From: Procambarus clarkii
Lineage: Eukaryota > Arthropoda > Malacostraca > Decapoda > Cambaridae
Assembly: GCF_040958095.1 (NCBI RefSeq)
Contig: NC_091165.1
Coordinates: 33,129,375-33,193,374, forward strand
Length of the DNA stretch: 64,000 bases
Reading direction: 5' to 3'
A program made the translations under genes and the position numbers. Positions 11,069 to 20,690 of this stretch are shown here, one piece after another (position 1 is the first letter of the stretch; each line of letters starts with the position of its first letter). Under the pieces are notes generated by a model. The model worked only from the letters and a program-made list of their open reading frames with translations, was not told the origin of the DNA and did not search any database.

Positions 11069-12715
11069 ATGGCAAATGAATTTAATAGTTTCTTTTCATC
11101 GGTTGGTGCTAATCTTGCCAGTAAAATCCCACAGACTCAGACACATATTAACACATATCTCTCAGGCAGCTATCCAAACTCTCTTCTCCTTTCACCAATC
11201 AGCCCGGCAGATGTTGTGTCCATCATACACTCTCTAAAAACCAAGGCAGGGAACACCAGTGAAATTCCGTCCATTGTGTACAAGAGAGCCTCCCATGCCC
11301 TTGCCCCACCCATAGCACTACTGTTCAACAAATCTATAGAGTGTCACACCTTCCCTGATATCCTCAAAAAAGCAAGAGTAACGCCAGTCCATAAAGGAGG
11401 CAATCCGGCGGACATAAACAATTATAGACCAATATCAAATCTACCCATTCTATCAAAAATATTTGAAAAAATTATTTACAAACAGCTCTATTCCTACCTC
11501 GTAAAATTCGACATACTCAGCCCCTGCCAGTTTGGCTTCCGGTCCCAAAAGAGTACCAATGATGCAATCATTAGTCTCCTTGACATTATCTACTCAGCCC
11601 TTGACAAAAATGAGTTTCCGATTGGACTTTTCATTGACCTAAGAAAAGCCTTTGATACTGTTAATCACAACTACCTCTTATTTAAACTCCAGCATTATGG
11701 AATCCGAGGCCTTGCCCTTGACTACATCCGATCCTATCTTAGTGACAGACACCAATATATAACCATCAATGATACAACTTCTTCCACTCTACCAATTACC
11801 GTTGGAGTGCCACAGGGCAGCATCTTAGGACCTCTTCTATTTCTTATATATATAAACGATCTGCCTAATGTCTCTAATATTCTCAAACCTATATTGTTTG
11901 CTGACGATACTACCCTTATCTACTCAAACCTCAACCCACATACACTAAATAATGTTGTGAATAATGAATTAAAAAAAGTCCACTTATGGATGTCAACGAA
12001 CAAACTAACATTAAACATCGAAAAGACTTACTACATCTTATTTGGAAGCAAATCATCAAATGCAATTCAGCTACAGATAGACAACATTAACATCAGTAAT
12101 AAAAATGATGGCAAGTTTCTTGGCCTATTCCTAGACAAGAGACTCAACTTCAGCACCCACATTCAACACATAACTAAGAAAGTCTCTAAGACAGTTGGTA
12201 TACTCTCCAAAATCAGATATTATGTTCCTAACTCTGCTCTCCTCTCACTATATTATGCACTAATCTACCCCTATCTTAATTATGGTATCTGTGCATGGGG
12301 GTCTACCACTGCAAACCACCTTAAGCCCATCATCACACAGCAAAAATCTGCTATCAGAATAATAACTAACTCTGCTTTCAGACAACACTCAGCTCCCTTG
12401 TTTAAATCTCTAAACTTGCTAAATATTAACTCCCTCCACACATTCTCTTGTGTCAACTACATTTACAAAACCCTGTTCTTAAATGCAAACCATGATCTGA
12501 AACTCTCCCTGGACAGATGTAATAGGACCCATTATCACCACACCAGAAATAAATATCTCTTTGATATCCCCAGGGTCAAACTTAATCTGTGTAAACACTC
12601 TATGCAAATTAAGGGACCTAGTCTATGGAACTCACTCCCTAGTGAATTGAAAAACTGTAAAACTTTTGCCTTATTTAAAAGCAAAACCAAAAAGTACCTA
12701 ACTTCATCTATTTAG
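11069..12715 (+). CDS. LINE-B copy 1 reverse transcriptase, open 548 codons
   Basis: Open reading frame with the full RT order: NNYRPISNLPILSKIFEKI, FGFRSQKSTNDA, FIDLRKAFDTVNH (motif A), [14 protein letters not shown] (motif B), FADDTTLIYS (motif C, about 11895-11925), KFLGLFLDKRLNF, NYGICAWGS and the C-terminal HHTRNKYLFDIPR region. The first Met is internal, because the native protein would begin in the endonuclease at 9771. No RNase H domain follows. Probably not translated as a functional protein because of the upstream frameshifts. Confidence 0.9.
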   Translation: MANEFNSFFSSVGANLASKIPQTQTHINTYLSGSYPNSLLLSPISPADVVSIIHSLKTKAGNTSEIPSIVYKRASHALAPPIALLFNKSIECHTFPDILKKARVTPVHKGGNPADINNYRPISNLPILSKIFEKIIYKQLYSYLVKFDILSPCQFGFRSQKSTNDAIISLLDIIYSALDKNEFPIGLFIDLRKAFDTVNHNYLLFKLQHYGIRGLALDYIRSYLSDRHQYITINDTTSSTLPITVGVPQGSILGPLLFLIYINDLPNVSNILKPILFADDTTLIYSNLNPHTLNNVVNNELKKVHLWMSTNKLTLNIEKTYYILFGSKSSNAIQLQIDNINISNKNDGKFLGLFLDKRLNFSTHIQHITKKVSKTVGILSKIRYYVPNSALLSLYYALIYPYLNYGICAWGSTTANHLKPIITQQKSAIRIITNSAFRQHSAPLFKSLNLLNINSLHTFSCVNYIYKTLFLNANHDLKLSLDRCNRTHYHHTRNKYLFDIPRVKLNLCKHSMQIKGPSLWNSLPSELKNCKTFALFKSKTKKYLTSSI

Positions 12716-13230
12716 TTTCCTACACTGAGCTTTAATTTGCTCTGTACCTAGTGGTACCCAATCTCCTAATTTTTATGTAATATCAAACAACCTTATCATT
12801 GTGTTCATTGCTGTCTTCTTTTATGTGCTAGCCATATGCTGTATTGTGACTACCAATTTTTGTCAACTACCATTCAAGCTGTCATTGCAATCAATCTTAT
12901 ATTGTTTCTGCTGTATTGTGCCTACCAATTTGTTGTCAACTACCATTTTAAGCTGTCATTGCAATCAATCATAGCTACCTATGTGCTTTAATATACTGTA
13001 CCTATAATTTTCTCTCATCTTTTTTTTTTTCATTCCATGTAATCTGTTATCATTTTTTTGTCTATAAATTTTGCAAGTATTTACCTCCTTAAAATTTTCT
13101 TAGATTAAGGACCTGCCCGAAACGCTGCGCGTGCTAGTGGCTTTACAAGACTGTAATTACCATAATTGTATCCTCACATTCCTTATGTACATTCTTGTAT
13201 ATGCATAAATAAATAAAATAAATAAATAAA

Positions 13231-13577
13231 TAAAACGGGACGTGAAATGGAAAGTGAAACGTACGTAGAAGAAAGTAATGATGTGCATGAGGTAACGATG
13301 ATAGAGGAGTCGACAGGAGAATACACTTTCTAGTAGTGTTCGCGGTGTTCAACCTCCTGTTGTGACAAATGGTGAAAGAAAGGTTAAAGTAAAACGGTAT
13401 ACAGAAATAACAAAGAAAATAGATATGAATAATATTACCTTCGATGTTAGTAGTAGTTGTGAAAGTGAGGAGAAAGAAAAAATGTTACGGTGTTGGAAGG
13501 AAGTTTTTAAGGTACTCTCGTATCTCATGGAATGTGACGAACAGGGCAAAGGTAGTTTTATTATTAATCATGGATGA
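13231..13577 (+). pseudogene. LINE-C ORF1, 3' portion after the LINE-B insertion
   Basis: The first about 105 bp duplicate 9085-9190. The frame from 13362 encodes KVKRYTEITKKID, CESEEKEKMLRCWKEVF and ends at a TGA at 13575-13577. This is the C-terminus of the ORF1 protein. Its stop overlaps the ORF2 start (ATG at 13570), an arrangement known in two-ORF LINEs that use termination-reinitiation. Confidence 0.7.
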
Positions 13578-13725
13578 AAGTAAATTGAGAATATTATCTT
13601 GGAACATTAATGGATTAAAAACTAGAGCGGTGGATGTACACTATTATACCCTTAGAGAGAATATTGACATAGTAGCACTCCAGGAAACTGGGGATAGGGA
13701 TGGTAGCATACTGAGGCTAAATAAG
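13570..13725 (+). pseudogene. LINE-C ORF2, first ~50 codons (AP endonuclease start)
   Basis: From the ATG at 13570 the protein begins MDESKLRILSWNINGLKTR, the classic first motif of APE-type LINE endonucleases (catalytic Asn in NINGL). IVALQET follows with the catalytic Glu. After ILRLN the sequence changes abruptly to a CR1 3' end at about 13726. The rest of ORF2 is not found in this window. Confidence 0.8.
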
Positions 13726-14540
13726 AACATAAGAACAAAGGCAACTGCAGAAGGCCTATTGGCCCATACGAGGCAGCTCCTATTTATAACCACCCAATCC
13801 CACTCATTTACTTGTCCAACCCGCGCTTGAAACAATCGAGGGACCCCACCTCCAGCACGTTACGCGGTAAATGGTTCCACAAATCAACAACCCTGTTACT
13901 GAACCAGTATTTACCCAAGTCTTTCCTAAATCTAAACTTATCCAATTTATACCCATTGTTTCGTGTTCTGTCTTGTGTTGATACTTTTAATACCCTATTA
14001 AAATCCCCTTTGTTATGTCCATTCACCCACTTGTAAACCTCTATCATGTCACCCCTAACTCTTCCCCTTTCCAGTGAATGCAACTTAAGCTTTGTTAATC
14101 TTTCTTCGTATGAAAGATTTCTAATTTGGGGAATTAACTTAGTCATCCTACGCTGGACACGTTCAAGTGAATTTATATCCATTCTATAATATGGCGACCA
14201 AAACTGAACTGCATAATCTAAATGGGGCCTAACTAGAGCAAGATATAGCTTGAGAACCACACCAGGTGTCTTGTTACTAACACTGCGATTAATAAATCCA
14301 AGTGTACGATTTGCCTTATTACGAACATTCATGCATTGATCCTTTTGTTTTAAATTCTTACAAATCATAACTCCCAGATCCATTTCGCAATCCGACTTCG
14401 CAATCTCAACACCATCTAGCTCGTATCTTGTAACTCTATCATCATTACCTAACCTCAGAACTTTACATTTATCAGCATTAAACTGCATCTGCCAATCCTT
14501 TGACCATTTCAAAACTCTATCTAGATCAACCTGAAGTGAT
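13726..14540 (-). mobile_element. CR1 copy 1, 5'-truncated 3' end
   Basis: The minus strand encodes the last about 245 codons of a CR1-type RT (13808-14548), with WSKDWQMQFNADKCKVLRLG, YLALVRPHLDYAVQFWSPYY, LERVQRRMTKLIPQIRNL and EERLTKLKLHSLERGRVRGD. These are hallmark CR1 C-terminal phrases. The 3' end is a repeated octamer, read on the minus strand as TTCTTATG, like the octamer tails known from CR1. It abuts the tail of copy 2 directly. Confidence 0.85.
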
Positions 14541-14602
14541 AAGAACATAAGAACAAAGGTAACTGCAGAAGGCCTATTGGCCCATACGAGGCAGCTCCTA
14601 TT

Positions 14603-15322
14603 CTATAACCACCCAATCCCACTCATATACTTGTCCAACCCGTGCTTGAAACAATCGAGGGACCCCACCTCCACAATGTTACGCGGCAATTGGTTCCACA
14701 AATCAACAACCCTGTTACTGAACCAGTATTTACCCAAGTCTTTCCTAAATCTAAACTTATCCAATTTATATCCATTGTTTCGTGTTCTGTCCTGTGTTGA
14801 TACTTTTAATACCCTATTAATATCCCCCCGGTTATGTCCATTCATCCACTTGTAAACCTCTATCATGTCACCCCTAACTCTTCGCCTTTCCAGTGAATGC
14901 AACTTAAGCTTTGTTAATCTTTCTTCATATGAAAGATTTCTAATTTGGGGAATTAACTTAGTCATCCTACGCTGGACACGTTCAAGTGAATTTATATCCA
15001 TTCTATAATATGGCGACCAAAACTGAACTGCATAATCTAAATGGGGCCTAACTAGAGCAAGATATAGCTTGAGAACCACACCAGGTGTCTTGTTACTAAC
15101 GCTGCGATTAATAAATCCAAGTGTCCGATTTGCCTTATTACGAACATTTATGCATTGATCCTTTTGTTTTAAATTCTTACTAATCATAACTCCCAGATCC
15201 CTTTCGCAATCCGACTTCGCAATCACAACACCATCTAGCTCGTATCTTGTAACTCTATCATCATTACCTAACCTCAGAACTTTACATTTATCAGCATTAA
15301 ACTGCATCTGCCAATCCTTTGA
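14603..15322 (-). pseudogene. CR1 copy 2 RT C-terminal region
   Basis: Nearly identical to CR1 copy 1: KDWQMQFNADKCKVLRLG at its start, YLALVRPHLDYAVQFWSPYY, MTKLIPQIRNLSYEERLTKL and VVDLWNQLPRNIVEVGSL near the end. The upstream RT core is separated from it by the 221-bp inverted duplicate. It is the accessory thumb/C-terminal part of the RT, with no catalytic aspartates in this piece. Confidence 0.85.
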
Positions 15323-15548
15323 AATGGTCAAAGGATTGGCAGATGCAGTTTAATGCTGATAAATGTAAAGTTCTGAGGTTAGGTAATGATGATAGAGTTA
15401 CAAGATACGAGCTAGATGGTGTTGTGATTGCGAAGTCGGATTGCGAAAGGGATCTGGGAGTTATGATTAGTAAGAATTTAAAACAAAAGGATCAATGCAT
15501 AAATGTTCGTAATAAGGCAAATCGGACACTTGGATTTATTAATCGCAG
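15102..15548. repeat. 221-bp perfect inverted repeat with 5-nt spacer
   Basis: Left arm 15102-15322 and right arm 15328-15548 are reverse complements over every stretch I compared, around the spacer AATGG. Both arms encode the same CR1 RT segment (QMQFNADKCKVLRLG to NRTLGFINR) on opposite strands. It would form a long hairpin. Confidence 0.9.
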
Positions 15549-16424
15549 GACTCCTGATAGTGAGTCCTCCGAATTAATTTCCCTACCGATTTTCGTATCA
15601 TCGGCAAATTTGCAAATGTTGCTACTCAAACCTGAATCTAAATCATTTATATATATTATAAACAACAGAGGTCCCTGGACAGAGCCCTGAGGTACTCCAC
15701 TAACAACATTATCCCACTCTGACTTAACCCCATTTATACTAACTCTCTGTTTCCTTTGGAATAGCCATGCCCTAATCCAAGTTAATATAGCACCCCCAAT
15801 ACCATGAGCTTCTATTTTTTTAATTAGTCTTTCATGTGGCACTGTATCAAAAGCTTTGCTAAAGTCAAGGTACACAACATCACAATCCTTACCACTATCA
15901 ACTGCCTCAACTATGCTGGAATAAAAAGTTAGCAAATTTGTTAAACATGAATGGCCATTTGTAAAACCATGTTGCGACTCATTTATTAATTTATGTTTTT
16001 CAAGATGGAGACGAATTGTATTTGCAATTATTGATTCAAGTAACTTTCCCACAATAGACGTTAGGCTAATTGGCCGATAGTTTGACGCAAGTGATCTATC
16101 TTCTTTCTTAAAAATTGGTACCACATTAGCTACCTTCCATGACTCTGGCACTCTGCCTGACTCTATTGATTTATTAAATATGGTAGACAGTGGCTCTGAA
16201 AGCTCCTCTTTGCATTCTTTAAGCACCCTGGCAAACACTTCATCCGGCCCTGGGGATTTGTTTGGTTTGAGTTTTACTATTTGTTTAAGAACATCCTCCC
16301 TGGTAACTGCTAAACTAGTCAACCTGTCCTCATCCCCACCCACATAGACTTGTTCGGCTGAAGGCATATTAAGTTCTTCTTTAGTAAATACAGATATAAA
16401 ATATTTGTTAAAAATACTACTCAT
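15549..16424 (-). pseudogene. CR1 copy 2 reverse transcriptase core
   Basis: The minus strand contains EDVLKQIVKLKPNKSPGPDE, NYRPISLTSIVGKLLESII, HGFTNGHSCLTNLL, VVYLDFSKAFDTVPHERL (motif A), SGVPQGSVQGPLLFIIYIND (motif B, with Q where L is usual) and CKFADDTKIG (motif C). It runs off into the inverted segment after SEDSLSGV. All catalytic Asp residues are present but the domain is separated from its C-terminus. Confidence 0.88.
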
Positions 16425-16478
16425 CTCCTTGTCATTATCCGTTATTTGACCTGTCTCAGATTTTAATGGACCTATCCT

Positions 16479-16890
16479 TTAATTCCCTAGTCTTAGTTCC
16501 ATATAACTGAAAAAACCTTTAGGATTTGACTTTGCTTGCTCTGCTATGCGAACTTCATAGTTTCTTTTTGCTTTCCTTATCTCTTTTTTAATATTTCTAA
16601 CCAGTTGTATGAATTCCTGTTCTAAACTGACTTCCCCATTCTTAATCCTTTTGTACCAAGCTCTCTTTTTACCTATAAGGTTCTTTAAATTATTTGTTAT
16701 CCACTTTGGGTCATTAGTATTCGATCTATTCAATTTGTATGGTATACTACGGTCCTGTGTTTTGTTTAGAATATTCTTAAATAAGTTATATATTGAATCC
16801 ACATCGAAATCCCCTTTTACGTCACCATCGCTGGGTTCATGTCTCGCTCCAAGACCGGCCCACACCCCATACCCAAGACTTTCCAATCTA
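16479..16890 (-). pseudogene. CR1 copy 2 endonuclease-RT linker
   Basis: The minus strand encodes a basic, helical linker typical of CR1 ORF2 (KKRAWYKRIKNGEVSLEQEF, IKKEIRKAKRNYEVRIAEQA, SNPKGFFSYM). It is separated from the RT frame by a frameshift/stop near 16478. On its N-terminal side it is interrupted by the 16891-17629 insertion. Confidence 0.78.
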
Positions 16891-17629
16891 TTTGACCCAA
16901 AAAAATTCTTAGGCTATTAAATGGCCACTGCCTTTTGACGAAAGGCGGTGGAGTTTCTGATGGGGAAGGAAGAGACAATTGCGCATCGCGTTCCGCAAGG
17001 CGCGGTGCGGCCAGCCTGGGTGGCATAAAAAGCGCGCGAAGTCGGGTCTCGCTCTCACTCCCTCTCCCGTCCCGGTCCACGATTCACGAAACGCCCACCC
17101 TCCTCCCCCTTTCTGCTGGCTGCCAGTTTTCCCGGTTCTGACTACGTCAGTCGTTGTTCCTCACGTTTTTCTCCCCGTTTCACTGGGGATGGGTGGGGGG
17201 GGGGGGGTGCAGCGCTCGTCCCCAAGTGTTCCGCTGTCCGCAGCTACTACTTTGACTTTACAGCCATTCTACTATAGTAAGCCCTACCTTGTCAGGTAAT
17301 TCCTTCTTCCTTGGTGGCTCGGCCTCTGGCCTGGGGTTATTTTCTTCTCCAAATACATATCAGGCTTCCCCAGTCACTGTATTTTCTGCCGCCTGATTAT
17401 TCTCCAGCTAGGGTTTCCCTTATGTTATGTTGTTCACTTTGGTGTCCTGTTATACTTAGAATTAGATTTGTTACATTCGCCTCACTGCTAATTCTAGACA
17501 ATTAGGACATTAGGTTTCTGCAGAGTTTGTTACTAGGCTATAAGATTACGTTATTTTACTACGGGTGTACAATTTAAGATGTTTCGTGTACTTTGAGTTA
17601 GCCACGGCTATGTTATACATTTGTTAAGT
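16891..17629 (+). mobile_element. Unclassified insertion with promoter-like 5' part (possible LTR or 5' UTR)
   Basis: About 740 bp split the CR1 ORF, with CTATTT on both sides (about 16887-16892 and 17628-17633) as a possible duplication. Positions 16921-17060 match 8246-8380. A CATAAAAA box at 17024 is followed 33 nt later by CTCACTCC, then a CT-rich leader, a G-run, and a CAG/GTAATT donor-like site near 17298. There is no ORF of note. It may be a solo LTR, a 5' UTR of another transposon or a retrocopied promoter region. Confidence 0.5.
17195..17207 (+). repeat. Poly-G run
   Basis: A run of about 13 G lies inside the promoter-like insertion. Similar long G runs occur inside DIRS2 at 42360-42374 and DIRS4 at 53780-53790. 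Such runs are prone to sequencing length errors. Confidence 0.85.
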
Positions 17630-17630
17630 C

Positions 17631-18206
17631 CTATTTAGAAGCCTGTTTTACTTCTGCAGAATTATTTATCATGTCAATAAACTTACGCCCCCATGAGTTG
17701 GTGTCTTCCTTCCCCTGATCAGAAAAATCAGCTTTTCGAAAATCTGGCACTTTAACAGAATTTTTTCCTACAGGTCTATTCCATTCTATGCTAAATCTGA
17801 TTACTTTGTGATCACTGTTCCCTAGCTCACTCCCTATTTCGATGTCATTAATTTGTGTTTCCCTGTTAGTTAACACTAAATCTAAAATATTATTTTCCCG
17901 CGTTGGTTCCTTAATGTGTTGCGCCTTAATGTGTTGCGAAAGAAAGCAATCGTCAATTAATTCTAGAAAATCTTCTGCTTCACTATTCCCTGTTTTGTTC
18001 ACCCAGTTTATTCCACTAAAATTAAAGTCACTCATGACATAAATACTGTTAGATCTAGATGCTCTAGATATTTCATCCCATAGATGCTTTGCTTCCATTC
18101 TGTCTAAATTTGGTGGCCTATATATATAGGCCACCATATATATATAGGAGTTATATATATAACTCCTATTATAATATTATTTGCTTTTTCGTTTAATTCT
18201 ATCCAA
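17631..18206 (-). pseudogene. CR1 copy 2 AP endonuclease, C-terminal half
   Basis: The minus strand encodes YIYRPPNLDRMEAKHLWDEI, MSDFNFSGINW (catalytic DFN), EPTRENNILDLVLTN and ELGNSDHKVIRF (catalytic SDH). Further 5' the phrase IELNEKANNIIIGVIYI is recognisable at about 18150-18206, but TATATA expansions break the frame between it and YRPPNL. The N-terminal half is missing: the sequence ends against the LINE-A tail at 18207. Confidence 0.83.
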
Positions 18207-18840
18207 ATAAATAAATAAATAAATGTTTATTTAGGTAAGGTACATACATACAAGAGATTTTACAAAGTTTGTTGGATTAATAGATAGAGCTAGTACATAC
18301 AATGCCTAAAGACACTATTACGCAAAGCGTTTCGGGCAGGAAAAACATTAATGACTAAAGCTTAATACTAATGGGTATAAAGAATAAAATGTGTTGAGAA
18401 CAAATAAAAATAGAGGTAAAAGAGGGGGAACATGGCTGAAAAAGCAGCACAAATACAATTACAAATTATTACAGACAATTACATTCAAACAGCATTGTTT
18501 TGAAAAAAACAGACATGGGTTGACAACAGAGGGGTAAGGTAGGTTACAGGGAATTTATTAGGTAGAGCTTCGTTTTTATCTTAAACTGGTTGAGAGAGGT
18601 CTTTAACATGGTTGGGAAGGTCATTCCACATTCTGGGTCCCTTGATTTGAAGAGCATTTCTAGCTTGATTAAGTCGTACTCTAGGAATATCAACACTGTA
18701 TTTATTTCTGGTGTGGTGCTCATGGGTTCTGTTACAACCTTCAATGAATCTTTTGAGGTCAGGATTGGCATTACAGTTCAGCGTTTTATATATGTATAAT
18801 ACACATGAGAGAATGTGCAGTGACTTAATATCTAACATAT

Positions 18841-19271
18841 GGAATGTGGAATGTGGAATGACCTTCCCAACCATGTTAAAGACTGTACCTCTCTCAACCA
18901 GTTTAAGTTAAAAACGAAGCTATACCTAATAAATTCCCTGTAACCTACCTTACCCCTCTGTTGTCAACCCATGTATGTTTTTTTTTTTTTTCAAATCAAC
19001 GCTGTTTGAATGTAATTTTCTGTAATAATTTGTAATTGTATTTGTGCTGCTTTTTCAACAATGTTCCCCCCTCTTTTACCTCTATTTTTATTTGTACTCA
19101 ACACATTTTATTCTTTTTACCCATTAGTTTTAAGCTTTAGTCATTAGTGTTTTTTCCTGCCCGAAACGCTTTGCGTAATAGTGGCTTTAGGCATTGTATG
19201 TACTAGCTCTATCTATAAAGCCAACAAACTTTGTAAAATCTCTTTATGTATGTACCTTTACCTAAATAAAA

Positions 19272-19335
<64 letters not shown>
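18841..19335 (+). mobile_element. LINE-A copy, 5'-truncated, nested in LINE-A copy 4
   Basis: Plus-strand 3' end of LINE-A (last codons, 3' UTR with CCCGAAACGCTTTGCGTAAT at about 19161, and a pure ATT tail at 19271-19335). Its 5' end shows GGAATGT repeated three times, a small junction duplication. It splits the opposite-strand LINE-A copy 4, and ATAT is present at both borders. Confidence 0.88.
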
Positions 19336-19338
<3 letters not shown>

Positions 19339-19899
19339 TCAGAGATTTGAGTAGGGGTACCGAGTGATGTCTGGGGCTAGAGTTGGATATTGTTCTAATA
19401 GCAGCTTTGTGTTGAGTAATTAGAGGACGTAAGTGATTTTGGGTAGTAGAGCCCCAAGCACAAATACCATAGTTGAGATATGGATAGATAAGGGAGTAAT
19501 AGAGAGTCACCAGGGCAGGGTGTGGTACACAATATCTGATCTTAGAAAGAATGCCCACAGTTTTTGAAACTTTTTTTGATATGTTTAGAATGTGTCCCTG
19601 GAAATTCAGCTTGTGGTCAATGAGAATGCCAAGGAATTTGCCATCTAATTTGTTACAAATTTGGGTATTGTTTATTTTGAGATTTATTTGATTAGAGGAT
19701 TTATTGCCAAATAGAATGTAGAAAGTTTTGTCAATGTTAAGGGTGAGTTTGTTGGCAGTTAGCCACAGATGGACTTTATTTAGCTCAGTATTTACTGTGG
19801 CATTTAGAGCAAGGGGATCAGGACTGGAGTAAATGAAGGTTGTGTCGTCAGCAAATAGAATTGGTTTGAGGTGTTGGGAGGCATTTGGAAGGTCATTAA

Positions 19900-20302
19900 T
19901 CTAGATGAGAAAGAGGAGAGGGCCAAGTATGCTGCCCAGGGGAACACCAATGTTGATGGGTAGGGTGGGGGAAATTGCATTATTCACAGAAACACATTGG
20001 AGCCTGTCAGTAAGGTAGGATTTGAGGTATTGTAGGGAGTGTCCTCTGACACCATAATGATGTAATTTAAGAAGAAGGTTTTGGTGGTTGACAGTATCGA
20101 AAGCTTTACGCAGGTCCACAAATAACCCAACAGGGAACTCATTTTTATCAAGAGCTGTATGAATCGAGTTAAGCATACTAATAAGTGCATCGTTAGTGCT
20201 TTTTTTGGGTCTGAAGCCATATTGGCAAGGGCTAAGTATATTGAGTTTGGGTAGATATGAGTAAAGCTGCTTATAGATTAGTTTTTCAAAAAATTTTGAC
20301 AA
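19900..20302 (-). pseudogene. LINE-A copy 4 RT core fragment
   Basis: An open stretch of about 133 codons carries KFFEKLIYKQLYSYL, YGFRPKKSTNDALISM, FVDLRKAFDTVNHQN (motif A) and [14 protein letters not shown]. The usual GVPQGS box of motif B has become GVPLGS, a change at a very conserved residue. The catalytic FADDT box lies in the adjoining frame at about 19843-19857. Confidence 0.8.
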
Positions 20303-20544
20303 GTTTGGCAGGATTGATATAGGTCTGTAGTTGTTAACATCTGTGAGATCACCACATTTGTGGACAGGCGTTACTCTCGCTTTTTTTTAGAATATCTGGA
20401 AAGGTTTGGAGTTCAAGTGACTTGTTGAAGAGCAAAGCAATAGCAGGAGCTAAAGATCTGGAGGCTTTTTTTTAGATTAAAGTTGGTATCTCCTCAAGGG
20501 CACCAGACTTGGTTTTAAGGGAAAAGATTATCTCATTGACAAGA

Positions 20545-20690
20545 TAAGAGTAAAGCTGCTTGTAGATTAGTTTTTCAAATATTTTTGACAAGTTAGGCAG
20601 GATTGATATAGGTCTGTAATTGTTAACATCTGTGAGATCACCACATTTGTGGACAGGGGTTACTCTCGCTTTTTTTAGAATATCTGGAAG
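20545..20690 (-). mobile_element. LINE-A fragment, RT N-terminal part
   Basis: On the minus strand it encodes LPDILKKARVTPVHKCGDL and NNYRPISILPNLSKIFEKL, sequence already present in copy 4 at about 20265-20400. It is therefore a partial tandem duplication or the remnant of another copy. It joins copy 4 without a gap. Confidence 0.78.

Larger units (their letters stand above)
9191..13230 (+). mobile_element. LINE-B copy 1, near full length
   Basis: This is an EN-RT type LINE about 4 kb long, related to LINE-A at the protein level. A T-rich 5' leader at 9191-9770 has no long ORF. ORF2 follows at 9771-12715, then a 3' UTR with AAGGACCTGCCCGAAACGCT at about 13107 and a final AAAT repeat (13206-13234). 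It sits in LINE-C ORF1 between about 105-bp direct repeats. No ORF1 of its own is visible, so it is either 5'-truncated or naturally single-ORF. Confidence 0.88.
7880..13725 (+). mobile_element. LINE-C, two-ORF non-LTR retrotransposon, interrupted and truncated
   Basis: ORF1 pieces lie at 7959-9190 and 13231-13577, and ORF2 starts at 13570. LINE-B (9191-13230) is inserted into ORF1 with a long flanking direct repeat, and a CR1 3' end cuts ORF2 at 13725. A promoter-like repeat also sits inside ORF1 at about 8246-8400. The combination of a CCHC-knuckle ORF1 and an AP-endonuclease ORF2 is typical of Jockey/I-type LINEs. The exact clade is not determined because the RT is absent. Confidence 0.75.
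14541..18206 (-). mobile_element. CR1 copy 2, 5'-truncated, rearranged and interrupted
   Basis: From 3' to 5' on the minus strand: 3' UTR and RT C-term (14541-15322), an inverted duplicate of RT sequence (15328-15548), RT core (15549-16424), linker (16479-16890), a foreign 0.7-kb insertion (16891-17629), and endonuclease C-term (17631-18206) ending against a LINE-A tail. At 18120-18175 the coding sequence is stretched by TATATA repeats. The copy is a multiply broken pseudoelement. Confidence 0.82.
18207..20544 (-). mobile_element. LINE-A copy 4, interrupted by a plus-strand LINE-A copy
   Basis: The minus-strand LINE-A 3' end begins with AAAT repeats at 18207-18222, continues to 18840 (C-terminal RT at 18544-18840) and resumes at about 19336 with the adjoining RT sequence up to 20544. 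The host break falls in CTAACATAT/TTCAGAG. The RT core at 19880-20302 contains FVDLRKAFDTVNH and the motif B region, altered to GVPLGSILG. A T8 run near 20390 shifts the frame. Confidence 0.85.
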
